From positions 62,001-126,000 of the forward strand of contig NZ_JACSQI010000006.1 of NCBI RefSeq assembly GCF_014836715.1: 64,000 nucleotides of DNA. The letters run 5' to 3'. Source of the DNA: Escherichia whittamii. Its GTDB lineage: Bacteria; Pseudomonadota; Gammaproteobacteria; Enterobacterales; Enterobacteriaceae. A program made the translations under genes and the position numbers. Every line of letters starts with the position of its first letter. The stretch's first letter is position 1. Below the pieces are notes generated by a model that ran no database searches, had not been told where the DNA came from, and saw only the letters and a program-made list of their open reading frames with translations. This document shows positions 11,715 to 21,469 of this stretch, piece by piece.

Positions 11715-12314
11715 ATGAAGCCAGGGTTTGCGCTGTTTTTTCTCTTATGTTCTGCATCAGCCGTTAGCACAACGGTGCATGCACAAACACCAGGTACGGC
11801 GACCACTGCGCCCTATCTGCTTGCTGGCGCCCCTACCTTCGACCTCTCCATCAGCCAGTTTCGAGAAAACTTTAACAGCCAGAACCCCAACCTGCCACTG
11901 AACGAGTTTCGCGCCATCGACAGCAGCCCCGACAAAGCCAATCTGACTCGCGCCGCCAGTAAAATTAACGAGAACTTGTATGCCTCTACGGCGCTGGAGC
12001 GCGGCACTTTAAAAATCAAAAGCATTCAAATTACCTGGCTACCAATCCAGGGACCAGAGCAAAAAGCCGCCAAAGCGAAAGCTCATGAATACATGGCGGC
12101 GGTGATCCGCACACTCACCCCGCTGATGACCAAAACACAAAGCCAGAAAAAGTTGCAATCGCTCCTTACTGCGGGGAAAAACAAACGTTATTACACCGAG
12201 ACAGAAGGCGCACTGCGCTATGTTGTCGCGGACAACGGCGAAAAGGGACTGACCTTCGCTGTTGAACCGATTAAGCTGGCGCTATCTGAATCGCTTGAAG
12301 GGTTGAATAAATGA
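11715..12314 (+). CDS. yiiQ: YiiQ, DUF1454 family predicted periplasmic protein
   Basis: A 199-residue protein with a clear signal peptide: a hydrophobic core in the first 18 residues and a VHA-like cleavage site near residues 21-24, ahead of QTPGTATTAPYL. The mature part is soluble, with no recognised catalytic motif. The DUF1454 family has no proven function. It precedes tpiA by 107 bases, in the same direction but probably with separate transcription. Confidence 0.92.
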   Translation: MKPGFALFFLLCSASAVSTTVHAQTPGTATTAPYLLAGAPTFDLSISQFRENFNSQNPNLPLNEFRAIDSSPDKANLTRAASKINENLYASTALERGTLKIKSIQITWLPIQGPEQKAAKAKAHEYMAAVIRTLTPLMTKTQSQKKLQSLLTAGKNKRYYTETEGALRYVVADNGEKGLTFAVEPIKLALSESLEGLNK

Positions 12315-12421
12315 CAAAAAGCAAAGCCTTTGTGCGGATGAATCTCTATACTGTTTCACAGACCTGCTGCCCTGCGGGGCGGCCATCTTCCTTTATTCGC
12401 TTATAAGCGTGGAGAATTAAA

Positions 12422-13189
12422 ATGCGACATCCTTTAGTGATGGGTAACTGGAAACTGAACGGCAGCCGCCACATGGTTCATGAGCTGGTTTCTAACCTGC
12501 GTAAAGAGCTGGCAGGCGTTGCTGGCTGTGCGGTTGCAATCGCACCACCGGAAATGTACATCGATATGGCGAAGCGTGAAGCTGAAGGCAGCCACATCAT
12601 GCTGGGTGCGCAGAACGTGGATCTGAACCTGTCCGGCGCATTCACCGGTGAAACCTCTGCTGCTATGCTGAAAGACATCGGCGCACAGTACATCATCATC
12701 GGCCACTCTGAACGTCGTACTTACCACAAAGAGTCTGACGAACTGATCGCGAAAAAATTCGCGGTGCTGAAAGAGCAGGGTCTGACTCCGGTTCTGTGCA
12801 TCGGTGAAACCGAAGCTGAAAACGAAGCGGGCAAAACTGAAGAAGTTTGCGCACGTCAGATTGACGCTGTGCTGAAAACTCAGGGTGCTGCGGCATTCGA
12901 AGGTGCGGTAATCGCTTACGAACCAGTATGGGCAATCGGTACTGGCAAATCTGCAACTCCGGCTCAGGCACAGGCTGTTCACAAATTCATCCGTGACCAC
13001 ATCGCTAAAGTTGACGCTAACATCGCTGAACAAGTGATCATTCAGTACGGCGGCTCTGTAAACGCGTCTAACGCTGCAGAACTGTTTGCTCAACCAGACA
13101 TCGACGGCGCGCTGGTTGGCGGTGCTTCTCTGAAAGCTGACGCTTTCGCAGTAATCGTTAAAGCTGCAGAAGCGGCTAAACAGGCTTAA
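12422..13189 (+). CDS. tpiA: TpiA, triosephosphate isomerase
   Basis: TpiA interconverts dihydroxyacetone phosphate and glyceraldehyde-3-phosphate. At 255 residues it has the catalytic set Lys11 (GNWKLNG), His95 (IGHSERR) and Glu167 ([11 protein letters not shown], including the mobile loop). The phosphate-binding GGSVN and GALVGGASL segments follow near the C-terminus. It is a cytoplasmic homodimer of (beta/alpha)8 barrels. Single gene, closed by a terminator hairpin. Confidence 0.98.
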
Positions 13190-13198
13190 GTCTGACAG

Positions 13199-13232
13199 GT
13201 GCCGGATTTCATATCCGGCACTTACTTTCCTT
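13199..13232 (+). terminator. terminator after tpiA
   Basis: GTGCCGGAT-TTCAT-ATCCGGCAC hairpin followed by a weak T-rich stretch (TTACTTTCCTTAA), 10 bases after the tpiA stop. Confidence 0.7.
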
Positions 13233-13243
13233 AACTCTTCGCC

Positions 13244-13999
13244 TTAACGCAAAATCTCACACTGATGATCCTGAATTTCTTCGGCTGAAGCACGGTTAAG
13301 CGTCAGTAGATTTCGTTGTGTCGCCAGCAATACAAATGAGTTATCACTCTGCCGTACCATCGCCAGCCCGTAGCTTCCCATATGTTCCCGCGCCTCAGGC
13401 ACTTCTTCCGCCAGCATCATAAATGGGCTGCGTTGTACCAGTTCGCTTTCCGTTACCCGACGCGCCAGGTATTCATGCCCGCGCAAACCACCTGGCAGCG
13501 GCAACCAGCGGCTGCTGATGTTCGCCAGATTGTTATCCAGCTGTTCGCGCACATCAGGACGAATACAAGAGATATGAATATGAAAATGGTTTTGCGTACG
13601 CCCGGTGCGGGAGTTGATCGCCAAAGAAACCGCGCGATCGGGAACCGGCTGGCCGTATTTTTTGCTCATGAAATCACGCGCCTGCCAGGCTAACCAGAAG
13701 AAATTAGGCGTTGAAGGATCGGTTAACAATGGACTTTCAGTGCCGTTAATACGATACGTTGGCATCAACAAATATTGCAGAGGACCGTTAAGGTCTTTTA
13801 AAACCACGTATCCGGCATTGGGTTTGACTTCCGCACATGGCGAAGGGTTTTGGTTTTGCTGCTGATTGGGTAAACATTGCTCAAGAACTATCTGACGTAA
13901 CGTGTCCGACTCTGCACCGGTTAATTTCCAGTAACCAATACCGGCAGCCACAACGGCGATAACTATCATCACCAAAAAAAGAAGACCTGCTTTTTTCAT
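13244..13999 (-). CDS. cdh: Cdh, CDP-diacylglycerol pyrophosphatase
   Basis: Cdh hydrolyses CDP-diacylglycerol to CMP and phosphatidate at the inner membrane. The 251-residue protein has an uncleaved N-terminal membrane anchor (about residues 5-26), then a HIT-superfamily-like domain with the HFHIHISC motif near residue 145. The start was placed at [12 protein letters not shown]; the 14 upstream in-frame codons lack support and would spoil the signal anchor. It is convergent with tpiA and lies downstream of sbp on the same strand, separated by the sbp terminator. Confidence 0.95.
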   Translation of the reverse strand: MKKAGLLFLVMIVIAVVAAGIGYWKLTGAESDTLRQIVLEQCLPNQQQNQNPSPCAEVKPNAGYVVLKDLNGPLQYLLMPTYRINGTESPLLTDPSTPNFFWLAWQARDFMSKKYGQPVPDRAVSLAINSRTGRTQNHFHIHISCIRPDVREQLDNNLANISSRWLPLPGGLRGHEYLARRVTESELVQRSPFMMLAEEVPEAREHMGSYGLAMVRQSDNSFVLLATQRNLLTLNRASAEEIQDHQCEILR

Positions 14000-14052
14000 C
14001 TTTTTTTCCCTGTACCTCAAAGAGATACAAGGGTAACGCAAAATCGTGACAA

Positions 14053-14085
14053 TAAAAAACCCGGTCGCGAGATGCCACCGGGCTG
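14053..14085 (-). terminator. terminator of sbp
   Basis: Read on the minus strand, AGCCCGGTGGC-ATCTC-GCGACCGGGTT forms a hairpin followed by TTTTATTG, 16 bases beyond the sbp stop. Confidence 0.85.
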
Positions 14086-14100
14086 ATAATCTTAAAAGTA

Positions 14101-15090
14101 TTAACGTTTACTGATTTGGTCAAACGTACCGCCGTTAGAGAAATGCTCTTTTTGCGCTTTCGTCCAGCCACCGAACTCTTCATCAATGGTGAATAACTTC
14201 AGCTTCGGAAAGGCATTTTCATATTTTTTCGCTACCTGAGGATCGCGCGGACGATAGTAGTTTTTAGCCGCAATCTCCTGACCTTCTGGCGAGTAGAGAT
14301 AGTTCAGATACGCTTCCGCCACCTCTTTGGTGCCTTTTTTCTCCACCACTTTATCGACAACTGACACCGTAGGCTCTGCAAGAATAGACTCGCTCGGCGT
14401 GACGATTTCGAATTTATCTTTCCCCAGTTCATTCGCCGCCAGCAGAGCTTCGTTTTCCCAGGCAATCAGCACGTCGCCAATGCCGCGCTCGACAAAGGTA
14501 TTCGTTGAACCGCGCGCGCCGGAATCCAGCACTTCGACGTTTTTATATAACGACTGCACGAATTCCTGCGCTTTTGCCTGATCGTTGTTGTTGTGATGCA
14601 GGGCATATCCCCAGGCTGCCAGGTAGTTCCAGCGAGCACCACCAGAGCTTTTCGGGTTCGGGGTGATCACCGAAACTCCGGGCTTAATCAAATCGTTCCA
14701 GTCGTGAATCTGCTTCGGATTACCCTTACGCACCAGGAAGACAATGGTAGAAGTATAAGGTGCGGAGTTATCCGGCAGACGCTTGATCCACGCTTTATCA
14801 ATACGGCCACGTTCAGCAATGGCATCCACATCATAGGCTAACGCCAGCGTGACGACATCAGCTTCTATGCCATTGATTACCGACGTCGCCTGTTTACCCG
14901 AACCGCCGTGCGACTGGCGAATCACCACATTATCGCCAGTTTGCTGTTTCCAGTGGGCGCTGAAGGCTTTGTTGTACTGTTCGTACAGTTCGCGCGTTGG
15001 ATCATACGAAACGTTAAGAAGCTGAATATCCTTTGCCATCACGCTGGTCGCTGCCAGCAAAAATGTTAACCCTACGCCCCACTTGTTCAT
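14101..15090 (-). CDS. sbp: Sbp, periplasmic sulfate-binding protein
   Basis: Sbp binds sulfate (and thiosulfate) and hands it to the CysUWA ABC transporter. The 329-residue precursor has a signal peptide of about 19 residues ([19 protein letters not shown], then KDIQLL). The mature fold is the two-lobed binding protein type, with conserved QSHGGSGKQ and GARGSTNTF segments that form the sulfate pocket. In K-12 the gene is activated by CysB under sulfur limitation; I could not define the CysB site. A terminator follows. Confidence 0.97.
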   Translation of the reverse strand: MNKWGVGLTFLLAATSVMAKDIQLLNVSYDPTRELYEQYNKAFSAHWKQQTGDNVVIRQSHGGSGKQATSVINGIEADVVTLALAYDVDAIAERGRIDKAWIKRLPDNSAPYTSTIVFLVRKGNPKQIHDWNDLIKPGVSVITPNPKSSGGARWNYLAAWGYALHHNNNDQAKAQEFVQSLYKNVEVLDSGARGSTNTFVERGIGDVLIAWENEALLAANELGKDKFEIVTPSESILAEPTVSVVDKVVEKKGTKEVAEAYLNYLYSPEGQEIAAKNYYRPRDPQVAKKYENAFPKLKLFTIDEEFGGWTKAQKEHFSNGGTFDQISKR

Positions 15091-15202
15091 CGCCCGGCTC
15101 TCTTATGTTGTGTTGTGATAAGCAAAGCGTGCCAGAAGGTGAACCAAACATTAAAGAATAAAAAAAGATTGGCTATAACTTGCGGGTATATGTTGAAGAG
15201 TT

Positions 15203-15227
15203 AAAAAGGCGGAATGAATCCGCCCCA
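15203..15227 (-). terminator. hairpin with U-tract downstream of pfkA
   Basis: On the minus strand GGCGGATT-CA-TTCCGCC is followed by TTTTTAA. It lies beyond the REP pair after pfkA, 180 bases from the pfkA stop, and is the first U-tract hairpin on that strand. Confidence 0.6.
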
Positions 15228-15255
15228 TATTGCTGACAAAGTGCGCTTTGTTCAT

Positions 15256-15354
15256 GCCGGATGCGGCATGAACGCCTTATCCGGCCTACAAAAGCTTGCA
15301 AACTCAATAGATTGCAGAATTTATGTAGGCCTGATAAGCGAAGCGCATCAGGCA
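15256..15354 (-). repeat. REP pair (BIME) between sbp and pfkA
   Basis: Two REP units in opposite orientation, GCCGGATGCGGC...CCTTATCCGGCCTAC and GTAGGCCTGATAAGCG...GCATCAGGC, separated by about 40 bases. It lies in the 3' region of pfkA. Confidence 0.9.
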
Positions 15355-15409
15355 TTTTTGCCTCTGTCATCGGTTTCAGGCTAAAGAAATCTGCCTTTTT
15401 CCGAAATCA

Positions 15410-16372
15410 TTAATACAGTTTTTTCGCGCAGTCCAGCCAGTCACCTTTGAACGGACGCTTCATGTTTTCGATAGCATCGATGATGTCATGGTGAACCAGT
15501 TGTTCGTTCTGAATACCTACGCAACGACCACCGTAGCCTGCCAGCAGCAGATCGATAGCGTAAGCGCCCATACGGGAAGCCAGAATACGGTCGTAAGGTA
15601 CCGGGGAACCACCACGCTGGATGTGGCCCAGCACAGTTGCGCGGGTTTCACGGCCAGTTTCTTTTTCGATGAAATGAGCCAGCTCGTCGACGTCACACAT
15701 ATGTTCAGTGATCGCCACAATCGCGTGTTTTTTACCTTTCGCGATACCGGCTTTGATTTCGTTTACCAGATCGTCACGACTGAATTCAACTTCCGGAACC
15801 ACAACGAATTCACAGCCACCAGCAATAGCCGCAGCCAGAGTCAGATCGCCACAGTAGCGGCCCATCACTTCCACCACGGAAATACGTTGGTGAGAAGAAG
15901 AGGTGTCACGCAGACGGTCGATGGCTTCAACAACAGTGCTCAACGCAGTGAAGAAACCAATGGTGTAGTCAGTACCTTTGATGTCGTTGTCGATAGTGCC
16001 CGGCAGACCGATGCACGGGAAGCCCATTTCGGTCAGACGCATTGCACCCATGTAGGAACCGTCACCGCCGATAACCACCAGCGCGTCGATACCACGTTTT
16101 TTCAGGTTTTCGATAGCCACGGCGCGGATGTTCTCGTCGCGGAATTCCGGGAAGCGTGCAGAACCGAGGAATGTACCACCACGGTTGATCATGTCAGACA
16201 CGCTGTAACGGTCTAGCTGTACCATACGGTCTTCATACAGACCCAGATAGCCGTCATAAATGCCCATTACTTCCAGACCTTCTGTCAGCGCAGAACGAAC
16301 AACCCCGCGAATTGCGGCGTTCATGCCTGGCGCATCACCGCCGCTTGTCAACACACCGATTTTCTTAATCAT
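15410..16372 (-). CDS. pfkA: PfkA, 6-phosphofructokinase I
   Basis: PfkA phosphorylates fructose-6-phosphate with ATP, the main control step of glycolysis; it is allosteric (activated by ADP, inhibited by PEP). The 320-residue protein has the ATP-binding [13 protein letters not shown] (residues 11-23), GGDGS (102-106) and the catalytic [11 protein letters not shown], with Asp128 counting the initiator Met. The start [12 protein letters not shown] was chosen by family length; an in-frame extension of 32 codons upstream is not supported. It is a single gene followed by REP elements. Confidence 0.98.
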   Translation of the reverse strand: MIKKIGVLTSGGDAPGMNAAIRGVVRSALTEGLEVMGIYDGYLGLYEDRMVQLDRYSVSDMINRGGTFLGSARFPEFRDENIRAVAIENLKKRGIDALVVIGGDGSYMGAMRLTEMGFPCIGLPGTIDNDIKGTDYTIGFFTALSTVVEAIDRLRDTSSSHQRISVVEVMGRYCGDLTLAAAIAGGCEFVVVPEVEFSRDDLVNEIKAGIAKGKKHAIVAITEHMCDVDELAHFIEKETGRETRATVLGHIQRGGSPVPYDRILASRMGAYAIDLLLAGYGGRCVGIQNEQLVHHDIIDAIENMKRPFKGDWLDCAKKLY

Positions 16373-16552
16373 GACTACCTCTGAACTTTGGAATGCAAAA
16401 TGAAATCTGTTGCCGGAAGTCTTCTTGCACATCGAAGTGATCCAACGAATGTACAAATAGTATAACAATCACTTCCTGCTGAATTGATTCAGGTCAGGCC
16501 AAATGGCGGTATTTTATACACAAAATGCGGGTCTGGCTCTCTTTTGTACGGA

Positions 16553-17455
16553 TTATGAAAGCGTAGACCGTTTACTCTCCCTGGGTACGACAGAACAAGG
16601 ATCCTGATGGATAATCACATCTGAACCCGGAAAACGCCGTAAAATAGCCTGCTCTACCTGATCCGCCACCATATGTGCCTGAACCAAAGGCAGAGAGTCC
16701 TCCATTTCCAAATGAATCTGAATAAAGCGAGTCGGCCCTGACTGCCGCGTGCGAAGATCGTGAGCGCCGCTAACTCCCGGCCAGGAAGTCACGATATCAA
16801 TAATTTCCTGTCGTTCGCCATCGGGCAGCGCGCGATCCAATAATGACTGGACCGCCTCATACCCCATGCGTAACGCGCTATATAAAATATAGATGCCGAT
16901 TCCCAAAGCAAACAGGGCATCAGCACGATGCCAACCATACCAGGACAATCCCAGCGCCAGCAAAATCGCGCCGTTCATCATAACATCAGACTGATAATGT
17001 AGCATATCTGCCCGCACTGCCTGGCTTTGCGTCCGGCGAACGACCCAACGCTGAAACGAGACAAGGATAATCGTACAAATTAGCGCCACAATAGTCACGA
17101 TAACCCCAACACCCGGGTCTTTCATCGGTGTCGGAGAAACCAAATGCTGAATACCGGTCAAAAACAGGAACAGCGCGGAACCGGAGATAAACATACTTTG
17201 CGCCAGCGCGGCGAGCGACTCAGCTTTACCGTGACCAAAGGAGTGATTATCGTCGGCAGGTTGCAGTGAGTAACGCACGACCAATAAGTTAGTTAAGGAC
17301 GCGCCGATATCCACCAGCGAATCTACCAGCGCAGCGAGAATACTCACTGATCCGGTATACCACCATGCAAAAATTTTAATCAGTAATAACAGCGAAGCCA
17401 TCGCCGTTGCAGCGATCGCTGCCCGACTGACCAGCTGCCCATAAGATTGATTCAT
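16553..17455 (-). CDS. fieF: FieF (YiiP), Zn/Fe cation efflux antiporter
   Basis: FieF is a cation diffusion facilitator that exports Zn(II) and Fe(II) in exchange for protons. The 300-residue protein has six transmembrane segments. The transport site is formed by Asp45 and Asp49 in [12 protein letters not shown], with the partner [10 protein letters not shown] in segment 5. The His-rich cytoplasmic C-terminal domain ends [14 protein letters not shown]. The start MNQSYGQLV gives the K-12 length. It lies between pfkA and cpxP, all on the minus strand but with separate transcription. Confidence 0.97.
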   Translation of the reverse strand: MNQSYGQLVSRAAIAATAMASLLLLIKIFAWWYTGSVSILAALVDSLVDIGASLTNLLVVRYSLQPADDNHSFGHGKAESLAALAQSMFISGSALFLFLTGIQHLVSPTPMKDPGVGVIVTIVALICTIILVSFQRWVVRRTQSQAVRADMLHYQSDVMMNGAILLALGLSWYGWHRADALFALGIGIYILYSALRMGYEAVQSLLDRALPDGERQEIIDIVTSWPGVSGAHDLRTRQSGPTRFIQIHLEMEDSLPLVQAHMVADQVEQAILRRFPGSDVIIHQDPCSVVPRESKRSTLS

Positions 17456-17536
17456 AAATACTCCCGCTATCAACTGACGGTAGTATAACGGATGCAAATC
17501 ATCTGCAATGCATCAAGTAACAGGCAAATTGAGGAT

Positions 17537-17594
17537 AAAAAAAACCCCCACATCATGTGGGGGAAGACAGGGATGGTGTCTATGGCAAGGAAAA
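17537..17594 (-). ncRNA. cpxQ: CpxQ, small RNA from the cpxP 3' UTR
   Basis: This minus-strand segment begins TTTTCCTTGCC, right after the cpxP coding end, and finishes with a hairpin CCCCCACAT-GATGTGGGGG and eight Ts. This matches my memory of the 58-nt Hfq-dependent CpxQ RNA, released from cpxP mRNA by RNase E and repressing envelope-protein mRNAs during Cpx stress. The T-run is also the cpxP terminator. The 5' end is set by the known length. Confidence 0.85.
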
Positions 17595-17603
17595 CAGGGT
17601 TTA

Positions 17604-18104
17604 CTACTGGGAACGTGAGTTGCTACTACTCAATAGCTTCAACGATGAACTTTTTTGCCATTGCGTCACGTCGCGCAACTGCTCCATTCGTTGTTGATGT
17701 TTCTCGTTTAAAACCGCTTGCTGCTCCGGCGTTAACAGGTGATACATTTGGTTGCGGACTTTTGCCATCTCAACCTGGCGAGCGATTTGTTCTTTCGCCA
17801 TTTTTTCTGCCTGAGCGCGCACAGCGTTTTCATCAAAATTTTCTGCGGTGACAAGGCGATGCATTGTCTCCATTTCGCTAACATTAACAGGAGGCTGTTC
17901 GTGCCGGGCCTGTTGCATAAGATCTCGCATCTGCTGACGCTGATGTTCGGTTAAACTTATGCCGTCGAACATATGGCTCTGCGTACTGCGCTGCGTAAGT
18001 TCTTCGCCCGGATGCCAGTTATCGCCTGAACCGACTTCAGCAGCGTGGCTTAATGAACTGACTGCCAGCGTTGAGGCCATGACGGCAACGGTAACTATGC
18101 GCAT
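17604..18104 (-). CDS. cpxP: CpxP, periplasmic inhibitor of CpxA and envelope stress chaperone
   Basis: CpxP binds the CpxA sensor and keeps it quiet, and delivers misfolded pilins to DegP. The 166-residue precursor has a signal peptide ([21 protein letters not shown], with cleavage before AEVGSG). The two LTxxQ motifs that define the Spy/CpxP family are LTEHQRQQ and LTPEQQAV. Another Met codon directly precedes the chosen start; MRIVT gives the usual length. It is transcribed divergently from cpxRA over a shared CpxR site. Its 3' end carries CpxQ. Confidence 0.97.
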   Translation of the reverse strand: MRIVTVAVMASTLAVSSLSHAAEVGSGDNWHPGEELTQRSTQSHMFDGISLTEHQRQQMRDLMQQARHEQPPVNVSEMETMHRLVTAENFDENAVRAQAEKMAKEQIARQVEMAKVRNQMYHLLTPEQQAVLNEKHQQRMEQLRDVTQWQKSSSLKLLSSSNSRSQ

Positions 18105-18183
18105 CATTTGCTCCCAAAATCTTTCTGTCGCGATTCAACGATAGAGAGTTTACGATTCAGGCTGCAAACATGCGTCAGGGGGT

Positions 18184-18198
18184 GTAAAACAACGTAAA
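18184..18198 (+). promoter_or_regulatory. CpxR box between cpxP and cpxR
   Basis: GTAAA-ACAAC-GTAAA is an exact match to the CpxR consensus (GTAAA-N5-GTAAA). It lies in the 149-base divergent region, in place to autoregulate cpxRA and switch on cpxP. Confidence 0.9.
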
Positions 18199-18253
18199 GT
18201 CATGGATTAGCGACGTCTGATGACGTAATTTCTGCCTCGGAGGTATTTAAACA

Positions 18254-18952
18254 ATGAATAAAATCCTGTTAGTTGATGATGACCGAGAGCTGACTTCCCT
18301 GTTAAAGGAGCTGCTCGAGATGGAAGGCTTCAACGTGATTGTTGCCCACGACGGGGAACAGGCGCTTGATCTTCTGGACGACAGCATTGATTTACTTTTG
18401 CTTGATGTGATGATGCCGAAGAAAAATGGTATCGATACGCTGAAAGCACTTCGCCAGACACACCAGACGCCAGTCATTATGTTGACGGCTCGCGGCAGTG
18501 AACTTGATCGCGTCCTCGGCCTTGAGCTGGGTGCAGATGACTATCTCCCGAAACCATTTAACGATCGTGAACTGGTTGCGCGTATTCGCGCGATCCTGCG
18601 CCGTTCGCACTGGAGTGAGCAACAGCAGAACAGCGATAACGGTTCGCCGACGCTGGAAGTTGACGCCTTAGTGCTGAATCCAGGCCGTCAGGAAGCCAGC
18701 TTCGACGGGCAAACACTGGAGTTAACCGGTACTGAATTTACTCTGCTCTACCTACTGGCGCAGCATCTGGGTCAGGTGGTTTCTCGCGAGCATTTAAGTC
18801 AGGAAGTACTGGGCAAACGCCTGACGCCTTTCGACCGTGCTATCGATATGCATATTTCCAACCTGCGTCGTAAGCTGCCGGATCGTAAAGACGGTCATCC
18901 GTGGTTTAAAACATTGCGTGGTCGCGGCTATCTGATGGTTTCCGCTTCATGA
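18254..18952 (+). CDS. cpxR: CpxR, envelope-stress response regulator
   Basis: CpxR is a 232-residue OmpR-family regulator. The receiver domain carries the acidic pair DDD at residues 8-10, phospho-acceptor Asp51 (LLLDVMMP) and the LPKPF lysine near residue 100. The C-terminal winged helix follows from about residue 135 (LEVDALVLNPG). Phosphorylated CpxR activates cpxP, degP, dsbA and others. Its stop overlaps the cpxA start by four bases (ATGA), showing translational coupling. Confidence 0.98.
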   Translation: MNKILLVDDDRELTSLLKELLEMEGFNVIVAHDGEQALDLLDDSIDLLLLDVMMPKKNGIDTLKALRQTHQTPVIMLTARGSELDRVLGLELGADDYLPKPFNDRELVARIRAILRRSHWSEQQQNSDNGSPTLEVDALVLNPGRQEASFDGQTLELTGTEFTLLYLLAQHLGQVVSREHLSQEVLGKRLTPFDRAIDMHISNLRRKLPDRKDGHPWFKTLRGRGYLMVSAS

Positions 18953-20322
18953 TAGGCAGTTTAACCGCGCGCATCTTCGCCATCTTCTGGCTGACGCTGG
19001 CGCTGGTGTTGATGTTGGTTTTAATGTTACCCAAGCTCGACTCACGCCAGATGACCGAGCTTCTGGATAGCGAACAGCGTCAGGGGCTGATGATTGAGCA
19101 GCATGTCGAAGCGGAACTGGCGAACGATCCACCCAACGATTTAATGTGGTGGCGTCGCCTGTTCCGGGCCATTGATAAGTGGGCGCCGCCAGGCCAGCGT
19201 TTATTACTGGTGACCACTGAAGGCCGCGTGATCGGCGCTGAACGCAGCGAAATGCAGATCATTCGCAACTTTATTGGACAAGCAGATAACGCCGATCATC
19301 CGCAGAAGAAAAAATATGGCCGCGTGGAACTGGTCGGTCCGTTCTCCGTGCGTGATGGCGAAGATAATTACCAGCTTTATCTGATTCGTCCGGCCAGCAG
19401 TTCTCAATCCGATTTCATCAACTTACTGTTTGACCGCCCGCTATTACTGCTGATTGTCACCATGTTGGTCAGTACGCCGCTGCTGTTGTGGTTGGCCTGG
19501 AGTCTGGCAAAACCGGCGCGTAAGCTGAAAAACGCTGCTGATGAAGTTGCCCAGGGGAACTTACGCCAGCATCCGGAACTGGAAGCGGGGCCACAAGAAT
19601 TTCTTGCCGCAGGTGCCAGTTTTAACCAGATGGTGACCGCGCTGGAACGTATGATGACCTCCCAGCAGCGCCTGCTTTCTGATATCTCTCACGAGCTGCG
19701 CACGCCATTGACGCGTCTGCAACTGGGTACGGCGTTACTGCGTCGCCGTAGTGGTGAAAGCAAGGAACTGGAGCGTATTGAAACCGAAGCCCAGCGTCTG
19801 GACAGCATGATCAACGACCTGTTGGTGATGTCACGTAATCAGCAGAAAAACGCGCTGGTGAGCGAGACAATCAAAGCCAACCAGCTGTGGAACGAAGTGC
19901 TGGATAACGCGGCGTTCGAAGCGGAGCAAATGGGCAAATCGTTTACCGTTAACTTCCCGCCGGGGCCGTGGCCGCTGTACGGCAACCCGAATGCCCTGGA
20001 AAGTGCGCTGGAAAACATTGTTCGTAATGCTCTGCGTTATTCCCATACGAAGATCGAAGTAGGCTTCGCGGTAGATAAAGACGGTATCACCATTACGGTG
20101 GATGATGATGGTCCTGGCGTTAGCCCGGAAGATCGCGAACAAATTTTCCGTCCGTTCTATCGTACCGATGAAGCTCGCGATCGTGAATCTGGCGGTACGG
20201 GTCTGGGGCTGGCGATTGTCGAAACCGCCATCCAGCAGCACCGTGGTTGGGTGAAAGCCGAAGACAGCCCGCTGGGCGGTTTGCGGCTGGTGATTTGGCT
20301 GCCGCTGTATAAGCGGAGTTAA
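18949..20322 (+). CDS. cpxA: CpxA, envelope-stress sensor histidine kinase
   Basis: CpxA is a 457-residue inner-membrane kinase and phosphatase for CpxR. Transmembrane segment 1 covers about residues 7-27, the periplasmic sensor domain about 30-165 and transmembrane segment 2 about 165-185, followed by HAMP. The dimerisation domain contains catalytic His248 in SDISHELRTPLTRLQ. The ATP-binding N box (ENIVRNALRYS), G1 (DDGPGV) and G2 (GGTGLGLAI) follow. The pathway senses misfolded envelope proteins. A long REP array begins just after the gene. Confidence 0.98.
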   Translation: MIGSLTARIFAIFWLTLALVLMLVLMLPKLDSRQMTELLDSEQRQGLMIEQHVEAELANDPPNDLMWWRRLFRAIDKWAPPGQRLLLVTTEGRVIGAERSEMQIIRNFIGQADNADHPQKKKYGRVELVGPFSVRDGEDNYQLYLIRPASSSQSDFINLLFDRPLLLLIVTMLVSTPLLLWLAWSLAKPARKLKNAADEVAQGNLRQHPELEAGPQEFLAAGASFNQMVTALERMMTSQQRLLSDISHELRTPLTRLQLGTALLRRRSGESKELERIETEAQRLDSMINDLLVMSRNQQKNALVSETIKANQLWNEVLDNAAFEAEQMGKSFTVNFPPGPWPLYGNPNALESALENIVRNALRYSHTKIEVGFAVDKDGITITVDDDGPGVSPEDREQIFRPFYRTDEARDRESGGTGLGLAIVETAIQQHRGWVKAEDSPLGGLRLVIWLPLYKRS

Positions 20323-20331
20323 ACACCGCGC

Positions 20332-20631
20332 AGGACGGATAAAGCGTTTACGCCGCATCCGGCGTTTGAGCAGGATGCCTGATGCGACGCTGATCGCGTC
20401 TTATCAGTCATACAATATCTGCTGAAATTCTTGCTTTTGTAGGACGGATAAGGTGTTTACGCCGCATCCGGCATTTGAGCAGAATGCCTGATGCGACGCT
20501 GGTCGCGTCTTATCAGGCCTACAACATCTGCTGAAATTATTGCTTTTGTAGGACGGATAAGGCGTTTACGCCGCATCCGGCATTTGAGCAGAATGCCTGA
20601 TGCGGCGCTGATAGCGTCTTATCAGGCCTAC
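20332..20631 (+). repeat. BIME array: three tandem 109-base copies, six REP units
   Basis: The sequence AGGACGGATA...GCGTTTACGCCGCATCCGGC...GCCTGATGCGACGCTG...TCTTATCAG recurs starting at 20332, 20441 and 20550, a constant period of 109 bases. Each copy holds two facing REP units. The linker TGCTGAAATT(A/C)TTGCTTTTGT is repeated too. The array fills the gap between the convergent cpxA and yiiM. Confidence 0.93.
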
Positions 20632-20641
20632 TCTCTGGGAA

Positions 20642-21316
20642 TTATTTCCCCCACAACCGCCGTGAATTATCTTCAATCTTGCCGCTAAGTCGGCGCTTCT
20701 GCATCGTTCGCGTCCAGCTTTTCGATAGCCCAGCGGCAGAAAGCAAACGGTGATACTGCTCATCATCAAACGGCATATGCCATGCGATGGCGACAGCCTC
20801 TTGCACGGTCACATCGCTAACGCGGGAAACCAGCTCAAGCGGCGCATCAGCAGATACCTGCCCCGGCGCAATCACGCTATACAGCCAGCCGACTTTACCC
20901 GTGTTTTGCATCAACTGCGCTATATCACTGATATCAAAGTGGTAATTGAGTTTGTAGCACGGAGAGCGCGGCTGGGTGACCTGAATCAACGCCTCTCCCC
21001 AGCGGAAAATATCACCTATAAAAACATTGCTTTCCGTCAGGCCATCGGTTGAGAGGTTTTCACCAAACGCAGGTGCAACAAACAACTCCGCCTGTTCCGG
21101 AAATTCCCGCGCCCAGTAGAGATAATGCTCGCGAGGATAATGACACAGCGCCCTGTCCGGCCCACCGTGAACTATTTTCTCCGCCTGCTCGTCACCTTCC
21201 AGACCCAGTTCTGTCAGCATCAACTCACCATCGACCTGGACTTTCGCAATCGCGCTGGGTTTGCTTTCGGGATAAGCCTGTATTTTGCCTGTGTATACAT
21301 CAACCGGATATCGCAT
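20642..21316 (-). CDS. yiiM: YiiM, MOSC-domain molybdoenzyme (6-N-hydroxylaminopurine resistance)
   Basis: YiiM is a 224-residue soluble protein with an N-terminal beta-barrel MOSC domain and a C-terminal extension. The MOSC cysteine that ligates the molybdenum cofactor is in PRSPCYKLNYH near residue 125. E. coli YiiM and YcbX detoxify N-hydroxylated base analogues. The start was set at MRYPVDVYTGKIQ, giving the usual length, rather than five codons upstream. It is convergent with cpxA across the BIME array. Confidence 0.95.
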   Translation of the reverse strand: MRYPVDVYTGKIQAYPESKPSAIAKVQVDGELMLTELGLEGDEQAEKIVHGGPDRALCHYPREHYLYWAREFPEQAELFVAPAFGENLSTDGLTESNVFIGDIFRWGEALIQVTQPRSPCYKLNYHFDISDIAQLMQNTGKVGWLYSVIAPGQVSADAPLELVSRVSDVTVQEAVAIAWHMPFDDEQYHRLLSAAGLSKSWTRTMQKRRLSGKIEDNSRRLWGK

Positions 21317-21469
21317 CTGTTCCCTCTCCACCGAGAAATTTCCCCATTAGACCATATTTATTTTACGTCAGGCGCGCAAAATGAGAGCACGGTTCACATG
21401 ACGACGTCTTATAAATGTTATCAATGAGATGTTTTTTGAAACACTATTTCATTATCAGGAGTGTACAAC

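Noticed and set aside
20332-20631. Regularly spaced repeats resembling a CRISPR array
   Set aside because: The repeats are REP palindromes in alternating orientation and the linker is itself repeated, so there are no unique spacers; no cas genes nearby.
21461-21469. Upstream GTG as start of the aldolase gene
   Set aside because: It touches the AGGA ribosome site with no spacing; the GTG at 21470 has proper spacing.
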